Positions 1 through 6,765 of a stretch of DNA of 10,761 bases are shown piece by piece. The notes under the pieces were generated by a model. It saw nothing but the letters and a program-made list of their open reading frames with translations, ran no database searches and was not told the DNA's origin. This DNA comes from Bacteroidales bacterium (GTDB lineage Bacteria > Bacteroidota > Bacteroidia > Bacteroidales > VadinHA17): positions 1-10,761 of the forward strand of contig DNOQ01000550.1 in NCBI GenBank assembly GCA_003501665.1, in the 5' to 3' direction. The translations under genes and the position numbers were made by a program. How positions within the stretch are numbered: position 1 is the first letter of the stretch; the number at the start of each line of letters is the position of its first letter.

Positions 1-1651
1 CTGCTTTAATTTTGTGGTTCGACTGAACTGCCCGGGCAAGGGCAGGTATGATGTTTTGTAAATATAACGAGTCCTCCCTGTTTACTGCATTCACAAGTGC
101 CTCATGCGGCGGGCCCCAGTTATGAGTACTGTCTTTCAAAGGAAACATCCTCAGAAAATCTCCCCTGTATATCATGAATATTATATTCAACCTTTCATCA
201 ACCTTCATGATTTCCTTATCCATCTTATTCCTGTCACCGGGTGGTTTTGAATATGCCCTGCTAACATCATTTGTCAGTTTATAGGATCCTTCTCCGCTCA
301 GATCAACCAGGTCGGAAAAAGCAGCATAACGGCCATTGATACCGACCTTGTTGCGCAATCCTGTATTAGCCACTTTAATCACAGGAATTTCCTTCCAGTG
401 TTCAAAATCAAGCATGAATCCCAGAAAAAACTGCATTGATGAATATCTTCCGAATTTATTCTCACCTGTAACTTTCCTTACAATATCATTGCTGAGAGTG
501 AACATAGGCTTTGTCCTTCCTTTCTGATCCTGTACAAGAATTTTCCCCAGTTCATAAGATGCATCTTTGCCGGGTATGAATTGTTGAGCTGCAAGCTTTT
601 CATTACCAGAAATAACCGTTAGAAACAGAAGGAGTGTCACTACTTTTCTCAGGGCAGAATCCCATGATCCTGCCTTTACTGTGCGAAACTTTGACTTTTT
701 AATCAGGAGAGAGAGTAATATGAAAAGGAAAAGAAGGGTATAACCTGCATAGGTCACTGTCATCCCTGCCCTGTCGTGATTCACCGACAATACTGTCCCC
801 ATTTCATCAGGGTCATAGGATGACTGATAAAACCTGTATCCTTTATATTTCAGAACATTGTTCATGAAAATAATAAAAGGCTTTCTGAATTTTTCAGACT
901 CATCCACCAGGATTACATCACTTTTATATCCCGAAGGACTCTCTGATCCGGGGTATCTCTCCAGTACAAAATCGTTCAGCGTCAGACTAAATGGAAGTTT
1001 TGCTTTTTTTGATCCGTATATGATCTCAAACTCCAGGCTGTCAAGCCTGGATGATCCCTTAAATCCCGATCCGTCTTGTTCCTGCTTCAGTAAAATCATT
1101 TCGGGCTTTCCGCCTGCAAAAAGATGGAAAACCGGTGTCTGGGACATCATTCCGGCAAATACCAGTTCATATTCCTTTCCCTTTACATCTATTATTCTCC
1201 TGAAATCGGAAGCCGATGAAGAAGTCAGTGTATATTCCCCGGAATCTTCAGCAACTATTTCACCTGAACTCGCTTTCACACTATATCCTATATATTTTTC
1301 ATTTGAATAGCATATGTCCGTTGTTTCTCCTTCACGGATATGGATTATGCCCTCCCATCCGAAATAACGGGTTATTCCGGCACCGGATATCATCAGTACG
1401 AAAGCAAGGTGAAACAATGCAACAGGAAGCCTGCTTTTCCGAAACAATTTGTTAATAATAAGCTGCCCGATCAGATTAATGCTCAGCAGTACCAGTATCA
1501 GTTCAAACCATCTGGTATCATAAACCATTCCATATGCAGCTCCTGAGCCATAATCATTCTCAATGAAAGTGGCGGCTGCCATGGCAAAGGCAAAAATTAT
1601 GAAAAGGGAACCCATAAAAACGGGGGAAAATAAAAATCTTACAAACTTCAT
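1..1651 (-). CDS. ResB/CcsA-type (CcsBA) cytochrome c biogenesis protein, C-terminus cut off by window edge
   Basis: An open frame of 550 codons runs from an ATG at 1651 off the left edge without a stop. This is the N-terminal part of a System II cytochrome c synthetase, which carries haem across the inner membrane and ligates it to CXXCH motifs. Hydrophobic segments lie near residues 8-28, 48-66 and 75-93, then a periplasmic domain, then a segment near 298-317. The ResB-like parts are ALFHLAFVLMISGAGITRYF (79-97, candidate haem-ligand His81) and FYQSSYDPDEMGTVLSVNHD (274-293, candidate His292). A further hydrophobic stretch (337-349) and KILVQDQKGRTKP (370-382) match the linker of Bacteroidota fused ResB-CcsA proteins, so the WWD-containing CcsA half should lie left of the window. 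It is divergent from the hexaheme cytochrome gene, a likely client. The start is chosen because it directly precedes the first membrane segment; no clear ribosome binding site is seen. Confidence 0.88.
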   Translation of the reverse strand, partial: MKFVRFLFSPVFMGSLFIIFAFAMAAATFIENDYGSGAAYGMVYDTRWFELILVLLSINLIGQLIINKLFRKSRLPVALFHLAFVLMISGAGITRYFGWEGIIHIREGETTDICYSNEKYIGYSVKASSGEIVAEDSGEYTLTSSSASDFRRIIDVKGKEYELVFAGMMSQTPVFHLFAGGKPEMILLKQEQDGSGFKGSSRLDSLEFEIIYGSKKAKLPFSLTLNDFVLERYPGSESPSGYKSDVILVDESEKFRKPFIIFMNNVLKYKGYRFYQSSYDPDEMGTVLSVNHDRAGMTVTYAGYTLLFLFILLSLLIKKSKFRTVKAGSWDSALRKVVTLLLFLTVISGNEKLAAQQFIPGKDASYELGKILVQDQKGRTKPMFTLSNDIVRKVTGENKFGRYSSMQFFLGFMLDFEHWKEIPVIKVANTGLRNKVGINGRYAAFSDLVDLSGEGSYKLTNDVSRAYSKPPGDRNKMDKEIMKVDERLNIIFMIYRGDFLRMFPLKDSTHNWGPPHEALVNAVNREDSLYLQNIIPALARAVQSNHKIKA

Positions 1652-1838
1652 AAAGTCAGTTTCATTAATTTTGAATAGAAAAATAAAACTAACAAATTTC
1701 AACTATTTCCTCATCTAAAACTATAATTGATGGAATAATTTTTGTTCGTCAATATTATATATATCATAATTACCTTATAGAAATTTACATAGATTTTTGT
1801 AGCTTGCATGCCGGATTAAACTTATATGGAAAAAGCCC

Positions 1839-3071
1839 ATGAGAATACTTAACCATTTTCTGACTTATATAATCATTGCAGGATTTTTATTAGCATCATG
1901 TGAGGGGCCGATGGGACCTCCCGGGGCTGACGGAACAGACGGGGCTGACGGGAAAGATGCCAATGAAACCTGCAAACTCTGCCATAATAACAATGTTGTG
2001 CTGGCAAAATCATTTGAATACGGATATTCACGCCATTTTAAAGGGGAAGCCTATGAGGAGGGAACCAGGAATTTCTGTGCACCCTGTCATTCGCACCAGG
2101 GATTCATGGACGTTATAAAGAACAATACCCCTGCAACCATTGTTGCCAATCCTTCAGATCCGGCGAGATATATTAATAATTATATCACGGGTTCATCAGC
2201 GTTGGCATTACCCGGACCCATTAATTGTTTTACCTGTCACAGTTCACTGCATAAGGATTATGCAGCAACAGAGTTCCTGCCTTTATCTACAACAGCAGCT
2301 GTTCCCATGACGATGTGGGGCGGGTCAAAAACGATCAATTTTACAAGGAATTCCGGAAATCTTTGTTCAAAATGTCATCAGCCAAGGCCGGTAACAGCAT
2401 CTTCCGGCGCCCTGATTGACTATTCCAGACTGGTTTCAGATCCGGCAGCTACCTATAATCTTTCATCGATAAGCTACAGGACGGGAGTTCATTACGGAAC
2501 TCATGCAGCAATCGCGGCAGGTGTGGGAGGAATTGAATTCGGAAGCGGATATACAAATTCTGAACACTCAACAAAAGCTTCATGTGCTTCATGCCATATG
2601 GCATCACCTTCAGCTCTGTCGGGAGGACATTCGTTCATTTCAACCGGCAATTATTCCGGTTGCAATACAACCAACTGCCATTCCGGGATGAGTGCCACAA
2701 GTACCGTGCTGGCAGATGCCAGAAATTATGTAACATCAAAACTTGAGGAGCTGGCAGCAAAGATCAATGAAGCAGGCGGCGGACATGATATACTTCAGAA
2801 AGATCCTTCAGATGGACATTATCACGGCTATTTCGATATCTATGATCCAGGTTCAAATGCCGGAGGCAGATATAAATCCCCTTCCACAACAGGATGGACG
2901 GATGAACAAAAAATCTACAATAATTCCTTGCCCGCTTTACCATCACTTACAAATGCCCTGTTTGGCGCTATCCTGAATTACCAGCTTATCTACAGGGATG
3001 GAAGCGACGGGGTCCATAACTATCCTTATATCAAAAAGCTTCTGGATAATACCCTTGCAGCACTGAACTGA
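1839..3071 (+). CDS. Hexaheme c-type cytochrome lipoprotein with collagen-like linker
   Basis: A 410-residue exported protein. The signal peptide ends in a lipobox, LLAS-C, with Cys21 as lipid anchor. Residues 23-40 form six uninterrupted Gly-X-Y triplets (GPM GPP GAD GTD GAD GKD), a collagen-like, Asp-rich stretch. Five CXXCH haem motifs follow at 45-49, 80-84, 130-134, 176-180 and 249-253, plus one CX4CH motif at 275-281 (CNTTNCH). Additional His residues (for example 66, 137, 218, 222, 243, 264) could be distal ligands. The C-terminal ~125 residues have no haem motif. The role is inferred as an electron-transfer lipoprotein, most likely in the outer membrane; no catalytic family was recognised. 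It is transcribed alone, divergent from the cytochrome c maturation gene and convergent with the cytochrome cluster. GGAAAAA at 1828-1834 is a weak ribosome-binding candidate. It could be a multihaem reductase instead of a pure carrier. Confidence 0.88.
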   Translation: MRILNHFLTYIIIAGFLLASCEGPMGPPGADGTDGADGKDANETCKLCHNNNVVLAKSFEYGYSRHFKGEAYEEGTRNFCAPCHSHQGFMDVIKNNTPATIVANPSDPARYINNYITGSSALALPGPINCFTCHSSLHKDYAATEFLPLSTTAAVPMTMWGGSKTINFTRNSGNLCSKCHQPRPVTASSGALIDYSRLVSDPAATYNLSSISYRTGVHYGTHAAIAAGVGGIEFGSGYTNSEHSTKASCASCHMASPSALSGGHSFISTGNYSGCNTTNCHSGMSATSTVLADARNYVTSKLEELAAKINEAGGGHDILQKDPSDGHYHGYFDIYDPGSNAGGRYKSPSTTGWTDEQKIYNNSLPALPSLTNALFGAILNYQLIYRDGSDGVHNYPYIKKLLDNTLAALN

Positions 3072-3104
3072 AAACCTGATCGGTAATATATGTTTTAAAC
3101 GATA

Positions 3105-3130
3105 TAGGGGCGTTGCATGCAACGCCCTTA
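3105..3130. repeat. GC-rich palindrome between convergent genes; REP-like repeat or bidirectional terminator
   Basis: GGGCGTTGCATGCAACGCCC at 3108-3127 is a perfect 20-base palindrome. It extends to TA...TA at 3105-3130 with one G-T mismatch (3107/3128). As RNA it would fold into a strong stem with a CATG loop on either strand. It lies between the stop codons of two convergent genes, where a shared terminator would be expected. No T-run follows immediately: the nearest on the plus strand is at 3145-3149, so a standard intrinsic terminator is not certain. A half-copy of the same sequence ends the window at 10748-10761, which suggests a dispersed palindromic element. Confidence 0.6.
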
Positions 3131-3141
3131 CTACCATTGTA

Positions 3142-3561
3142 TTACTTTTTAAATGTGCGCATATAATTTACAATGTTCCACATATCCTCATCGGATAATT
3201 TGCCTTCGTATTTCGGCATTTCGCCTCTTCCGAACCTGGTCTTATAAAAATGTTCCCCATCAGTCTGATTCTGGTAATAACCACCTGAGAAATCTCCCGC
3301 GAAATCCTTTAATGCTCTGGCTTTAACTCCGTCACCAAGACCAGTTTTCCCATGACAGGAACCACAATACTTTGTATAAAGAACCATACCTGCCTTATTA
3401 CTGGCTTCACTTTTGGCAACAGGGTTCGCCATATTTTTGAATTCGTCCGGAACCGGCCATGGTTTGACCTCCCGCTCCTGGGCATTTACATTGAAAGAAA
3501 CAAGCAGAAAGCTCATGACAAAAACTAAAACGATTGCTGAAAATGATCTGTTTTTTCCCAT
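3142..3561 (-). CDS. Small periplasmic class I cytochrome c, monoheme
   Basis: Reading from the ATG at 3561 gives 139 residues with a classic signal peptide (MGKNRS, then a hydrophobic core, ending NVNA before Gln28). An in-frame ATG at 3600 adds 13 residues before the signal and is less likely; neither start has a Shine-Dalgarno. The single haem motif CGSCH is at 66-70. GEMPKYEGKLSDEDMWNIVNYMR near the C-terminus holds the probable distal ligand Met115 and the class I closing helix, so this is a His/Met haem. It is the last gene of the cytochrome cluster, 101 bases after the cytochrome b gene, and ends facing the hexaheme gene. It probably shuttles electrons in the periplasm from the membrane-bound partners; the true partner is inferred from position only. 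Confidence 0.88.
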   Translation of the reverse strand: MGKNRSFSAIVLVFVMSFLLVSFNVNAQEREVKPWPVPDEFKNMANPVAKSEASNKAGMVLYTKYCGSCHGKTGLGDGVKARALKDFAGDFSGGYYQNQTDGEHFYKTRFGRGEMPKYEGKLSDEDMWNIVNYMRTFKK

Positions 3562-3662
3562 ATTATAATTTTTATTTTTGGTTAATATATCAAATATCAT
3601 GCAATTTTATTGGCTGATATGATCTTCCGGTTGTAAACTGCTATTTATCATATTCTGAATGA

Positions 3663-4280
3663 TCAATCTTCTTCCGGTTCATGATAACCCGAAAGCATGC
3701 CCCTGAAAAGTGAAGTCGGCCTTGCCCCGAGAGTGCATGTATATATATGCACAACAAGGAAAAGTGAGAGGAAGAATCCTGTGGTAATATGTAAAATATC
3801 AGTCAGGATAAATCCGCTTACACCGAATGCCTTTTTAACAGTTATCTCAGGAAACATTAAACCTAATCCCGATATTATTATGAGAGGAAGTCCCACATAC
3901 ATTGTCAGGACATATGTGATTTTTTGCAAAGGATTGAATTTTCGTTCCATTGATACAGGAAAAGGATGTTTTTCACCTTTAAACATTCCATAAGCATAAT
4001 ATCTCATCTGTTTCACGAGATCGCTGAAAAAGTTTTTTCTTTTTAACCTGTAATATTTCCCGTTACCTGTTGCAATATTCATCACCACAAAAAATATATA
4101 ACTGATGGTGAGAACAATAGCTGTAATATTATGCAATTTTACTGCACTGGCAAAACTGACAATGAATATTGAATCTTCCTTATCCGTATACTGCATGCTG
4201 ATACCTGTAATTATAAGTATTATTATCAGAACCGCATTCAGGGCATGCCATAATCTTAACCAGACCGGATAAAGGTACAT
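3663..4280 (-). CDS. Cytochrome b561-type (cytochrome b/b6 domain) membrane protein
   Basis: A 205-residue integral membrane protein with four predicted helices, near residues 14-30, 50-70, 120-143 and 158-182. The fold class resembles di-haem cytochrome b subunits of formate dehydrogenase, Ni-Fe hydrogenase or thiosulfate reductase. Candidate haem b ligands are His12 (LRLWHALN), His50 (KLHN), His164 (ILHITTG) and His178 (VVHIYT). There is no fused catalytic domain. It starts one base after the stop of the heptaheme cytochrome gene. GAAGG in the end of that gene sits where a ribosome binding site would be, so the two are probably translationally coupled and form a complex. The role is inferred as quinol oxidation (or quinone reduction) at the inner membrane with electron exchange to the heptaheme protein. 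Confidence 0.87.
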   Translation of the reverse strand: MYLYPVWLRLWHALNAVLIIILIITGISMQYTDKEDSIFIVSFASAVKLHNITAIVLTISYIFFVVMNIATGNGKYYRLKRKNFFSDLVKQMRYYAYGMFKGEKHPFPVSMERKFNPLQKITYVLTMYVGLPLIIISGLGLMFPEITVKKAFGVSGFILTDILHITTGFFLSLFLVVHIYTCTLGARPTSLFRGMLSGYHEPEED

Positions 4281-4281
4281 T

Positions 4282-5274
4282 TTAACCTTCTTTTAATTTA
4301 TTTCTTTTTATTCTGAAAATTATGTGGATCAATATCATCAGTATTACAATACCGAATATCAGCATACTGGCATTTCCCAGATATGAATTGCGATTTGCCC
4401 CGATAACATAGGACTCATTCAGGATAATGCCATTTAAAAACCCATCTCTCCGTTGTTCTTTTGAATGAAATTTATACAATGAAACCATAAGCATCGAATT
4501 ACGTGAGTGGCACTCGTTGCATAATTTCACAGCCTGATCTTTGGAAAGTACCTGGTGTGCAACAAGGATGCTGTCGTTTATTCTGGTATGGCATTCAATA
4601 CACCGTATACTTCTGAAATGTGATGCCTGATCGGGGAGCCAGTCATGTGTCTTCATCAGATTTACTTCATCACGGTCCGTCAGCAGATGAAACCGGCTGT
4701 AATCAGAGTGACAATGAAGACAGATATTATTGTTGTACAGAATAGTCTCTTTCAGATTTTTACTTTCCCTGATGCTGATCCTGTATGTATGAGGATCATG
4801 ACATTTCCAGCATGAAAATCCATCATTTTCGAGCTTGAAATGAACACTCTCCCTGTAATCAGCATCTATCCCCTCAAAACTGAAGCTCGAAAAAGTATCA
4901 TCACCACCATGACAATCGAGACAGGTATATTTTAGCTCCATCCTCAACTCTCCGGAATGAGGGAAAATACTGTAATCCTCTGAATGGCAGTCGGTGCAGC
5001 TGAAGCTTCTGTGGTTGGAAGCATAAAAGTCCTCACTCTTTATAATATGTTCTAAACACATAATCGCCTTAACTTGTGTTCCAAGCAGCTCATTCGTATA
5101 TTCATATTTCTCCTGTCCGTGACATTTGAAACAATTAAGATTCTCTTCCTGAAAGGGTGATATATATGTTACAGGATCCCGGTCGGGAACAACCGCTCTT
5201 CCTGATCCGACAGATATTGAAGGAACAAGGCTTAAGGAAATGAATACCAATACTTTTGTAAAGAGTAATTTCAT
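4282..5274 (-). CDS. Heptaheme c-type cytochrome with C-terminal membrane anchor
   Basis: A 330-residue protein with a signal peptide (hydrophobic core about 4-20) and seven CXXCH motifs at 48-52, 93-97, 118-122, 155-159, 185-189, 225-229 and 252-256. Many extra His residues suggest bis-His haems. A hydrophobic helix at about 303-321 is followed by a basic tail (RIKRNKLKEG), which predicts a periplasmic haem domain held in the inner membrane by its C-terminus. This differs from NapC/NirT, which have an N-terminal anchor and four or five haems. Cys73 (MCLEH) is an unpaired Cys outside any motif. The gene sits 11 bases after the barrel gene and one base before the cytochrome b gene. The likely role is acceptor of electrons from the cytochrome b partner; no CXXCK or other catalytic haem motif is present. 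Confidence 0.88.
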   Translation of the reverse strand: MKLLFTKVLVFISLSLVPSISVGSGRAVVPDRDPVTYISPFQEENLNCFKCHGQEKYEYTNELLGTQVKAIMCLEHIIKSEDFYASNHRSFSCTDCHSEDYSIFPHSGELRMELKYTCLDCHGGDDTFSSFSFEGIDADYRESVHFKLENDGFSCWKCHDPHTYRISIRESKNLKETILYNNNICLHCHSDYSRFHLLTDRDEVNLMKTHDWLPDQASHFRSIRCIECHTRINDSILVAHQVLSKDQAVKLCNECHSRNSMLMVSLYKFHSKEQRRDGFLNGIILNESYVIGANRNSYLGNASMLIFGIVILMILIHIIFRIKRNKLKEG

Positions 5275-5285
5275 TCCTCTGTAAT

Positions 5286-6149
5286 TTAAAACCTTACAGT
5301 AATGTTAAATCCTGCCAGATAATCTCCTTTGGCAAAATTATTTTCATTGTATACAAGGTTCCTCTGATTAATAATCTGGGAATAATTTGCAAAGAATAAC
5401 TGGAAGGTATGAGTTGCCGTTCCAATTTCCCAACCGAACGAAAGGTTGGGTTTGGGTTGAACATCCAGTTCCTGTCTGGTTAAAAGCTGATCATACTCAA
5501 AAATCAGAGAATGATCCCTGAAGAAATTTACACGTCCTCCGGCTGACAACCCAAGATTGAAATTTTTATACCCTTCGGTGTTGTTGTATCTTGGTACTGA
5601 ATTAAAGTAAATTACAGAAGGAGCAACCTGCAAGGAGATCTTTTCCGTCATTTTGCGCGCAACAATAAACTGTGTAAAATAGGAAAGCCTGTGAATATGC
5701 CGGTAAGATGCTTCCGGACCGAATGCAGCATCTTCGCGCAGGTCAATAACCATATTACCATAATATGAAAGGGAAACAGGCATACTGTTATCTTCCGTCT
5801 GACGAAGAACAAGATACTTCCACTGGATATCCTGCAGTTTGTAGTCTTTTGTGGTTCCGGCACCAACCATTATCCTGTCGGTTATACCATAACTCAGGCC
5901 CAGTCTTGTATTCGCTGCACCATAAATCCCGAAAAGATTATGATAGTTCTCTATAAGGCTGAACCTGTGATGGATCTCAAACTCGAGACCACCTTTATAT
6001 GGAGTTGCAACTGTGTGATTATCAATAAGCCTGCTGGTCCCGAATGTAAATCTGACAGGTTTGGATTCCGGACTGGTCTGACTCTCTTCCTGTCCCGACA
6101 GTGTTGCCATGACAGCTGATAACAACAATGATAAAAAGATCTTTTCCAT
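5286..6149 (-). CDS. Outer-membrane beta-barrel protein, DUF5777-like
   Basis: A 287-residue protein with a signal peptide (MEKIFLSLLLSAVMATLSGQ) and a body of alternating polar and hydrophobic stretches rich in aromatic girdle residues (for example LGLSYGITDRIMVGAGTT, NFNLGLSAGGRVNFF). It ends in a beta-strand closing with Phe (FNITVRF), the usual C-terminal signature of barrel-assembly substrates. No haem motif is seen. From memory it resembles the DUF5777 barrel family of Bacteroidota; this is recognition, not a search result. It is embedded in the cytochrome cluster, 26 bases after the monoheme lipoprotein gene and 11 bases before the heptaheme gene. It could be a pore or sheath for a cytochrome in the outer membrane, or a channel for a substrate ion; the sequence does not decide. 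Confidence 0.78.
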   Translation of the reverse strand: MEKIFLSLLLSAVMATLSGQEESQTSPESKPVRFTFGTSRLIDNHTVATPYKGGLEFEIHHRFSLIENYHNLFGIYGAANTRLGLSYGITDRIMVGAGTTKDYKLQDIQWKYLVLRQTEDNSMPVSLSYYGNMVIDLREDAAFGPEASYRHIHRLSYFTQFIVARKMTEKISLQVAPSVIYFNSVPRYNNTEGYKNFNLGLSAGGRVNFFRDHSLIFEYDQLLTRQELDVQPKPNLSFGWEIGTATHTFQLFFANYSQIINQRNLVYNENNFAKGDYLAGFNITVRF

Positions 6150-6175
6150 TTAATCAGATTTCTTAAGGTTACTGT

Positions 6176-6556
6176 TCATTTATTGTTCCTTGCACCCTGG
6201 GCGATCCAGTAAAGAATTTTAAGTTTTTCTTCCGGAAGTGTAAACGCTGTATGGCCGCTTGAAATAACTTTTGTATACAGCTTGCTGTTCTCTGCCGGAA
6301 GATTCACATAACCGCCTGTGGTTAAAGATTCGTATGAATATGCAGAACGAAGATCAGGATCTTTTGACCCACTGTGGCAACTGGCACATTTTCTATTCAG
6401 CATGGGTTGAATGACCAGTTTAAAATGAACCGAATCGACCGGATTGACTGTTTCAACAACGAAGCTGTATTTTTCACATGATGCAAAAAACACTGTTCCT
6501 GCAAGAATTATAAAAACCACAATCCCATTTATCGGCAGGCGTATTTTACGATTCAT
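6176..6556 (-). CDS. Monoheme cytochrome c-like lipoprotein
   Basis: A 126-residue protein with a lipoprotein signal: hydrophobic core 11-24, then FFAS-C with Cys27 as lipid anchor. One haem motif, CASCH, lies at 57-61, preceded by VIQPMLNRKCASCH and followed by a closing helix KILYWIAQGA (113-122). This layout resembles Planctomycete-type (PSCyt1) cytochrome domains. In that family a Met-Pro-Pro-like segment normally supplies the distal Met; here the equivalent reads HTAFTLPEEK (102-111), with no Met. It is the first gene of the cytochrome cluster, just downstream of a candidate promoter at 6581-6588. It is probably an outer-membrane or periplasm-facing electron carrier partnered with the adjacent barrel; that partnership is inferred from adjacency. 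Confidence 0.82.
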   Translation of the reverse strand: MNRKIRLPINGIVVFIILAGTVFFASCEKYSFVVETVNPVDSVHFKLVIQPMLNRKCASCHSGSKDPDLRSAYSYESLTTGGYVNLPAENSKLYTKVISSGHTAFTLPEEKLKILYWIAQGARNNK

Positions 6557-6580
6557 TTATGTTAAATTCTTAATTACATA

Positions 6581-6588
6581 CAAATATA
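6581..6588 (-). promoter_or_regulatory. Candidate -7 promoter element for the cytochrome cluster
   Basis: On the minus strand this reads TATATTTG, an exact match to the Bacteroidota sigma-ABfr -7 consensus TAnnTTTG. It lies 25 bases before the start codon of the monoheme lipoprotein gene, implying a leader of roughly 17-20 bases. The closest upstream TTG (6616-6618) is 27 bases away, longer than the usual spacing, so the -33 box is weak or missing. The region around it is strongly AT-rich. Confidence 0.42.
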
Positions 6589-6618
6589 TTCGTAATACTT
6601 ATTATTCATATATAACAA

Positions 6619-6630
6619 GTAAAATTTTAC
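6619..6630. repeat. 12-base AT-rich palindrome upstream of the cytochrome cluster
   Basis: GTAAAATTTTAC is a perfect palindrome about 30 bases upstream of the candidate -7 element. Its position would suit a dimeric regulator binding at or above the -35 region, but such AT-rich palindromes also arise by chance in DNA of this composition. Confidence 0.25.
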
Positions 6631-6662
6631 AGGCTTATATGTTGTTTATCATATTCCGATCC

Positions 6663-6696
6663 GATCTCTGCAGCAGGTACGGCATTCACAGAGATC
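6663..6696. repeat. Inverted repeat (8-base arms) downstream of the acyl-CoA dehydrogenase gene
   Basis: GATCTCTG (6663-6670) and CAGAGATC (6689-6696) are perfect inverted copies around an 18-base loop, 70 bases beyond the dehydrogenase stop codon. It could end or pause minus-strand transcription before the cytochrome cluster. No T-run follows the stem, so a standard intrinsic terminator is not supported. Confidence 0.25.
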
Positions 6697-6765
6697 CCGA
6701 TGATATTATAAGAAATAACAGAACGGGAATTAGGTACCGGATTAAAGAAAAGCGGTATTTTAATA

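Noticed and set aside
1033..1050. Inverted repeat CCAGGCT-GTCA-AGCCTGG
   Set aside because: It lies inside the ResB-type coding region and encodes ordinary residues (about 201-207). With 7-base arms, no T-run and no positional logic, chance is the simplest explanation.
858..1310. A 150-codon plus-strand open frame
   Set aside because: It is antisense to the ResB-type gene, whose minus-strand frame is continuous for 550 codons with clear family motifs. The plus-strand translation has no recognisable domain.
1652..1838. Promoter-like strings in the divergent spacer, such as TAATTTTG at 1666-1673 and TAGATTTT at 1790-1797
   Set aside because: The first is over 160 bases from the plus-strand start with no -33 TTG; the others deviate from TAnnTTTG. 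The spacer is so AT-rich that such matches are expected. Promoters for both genes should be here, but I cannot place them.
3623..3679. Direct repeat TCTTCCGGTT at 3623-3632 and 3670-3679
   Set aside because: One copy lies in the cytochrome b coding sequence and one in the spacer. With only ten bases and no insertion-like structure, it is not convincing as an attachment site or target duplication.
3142..6556. Assignment of the cluster to MtrCAB-type porin-cytochrome conduit or to NrfA/NapC nitrite/nitrate respiration
   Set aside because: No decahaem protein pairs with the barrel, the seven-haem protein has an inner-membrane anchor, and there is no CXXCK catalytic haem, molybdopterin subunit or N-terminally anchored NapC-like protein.
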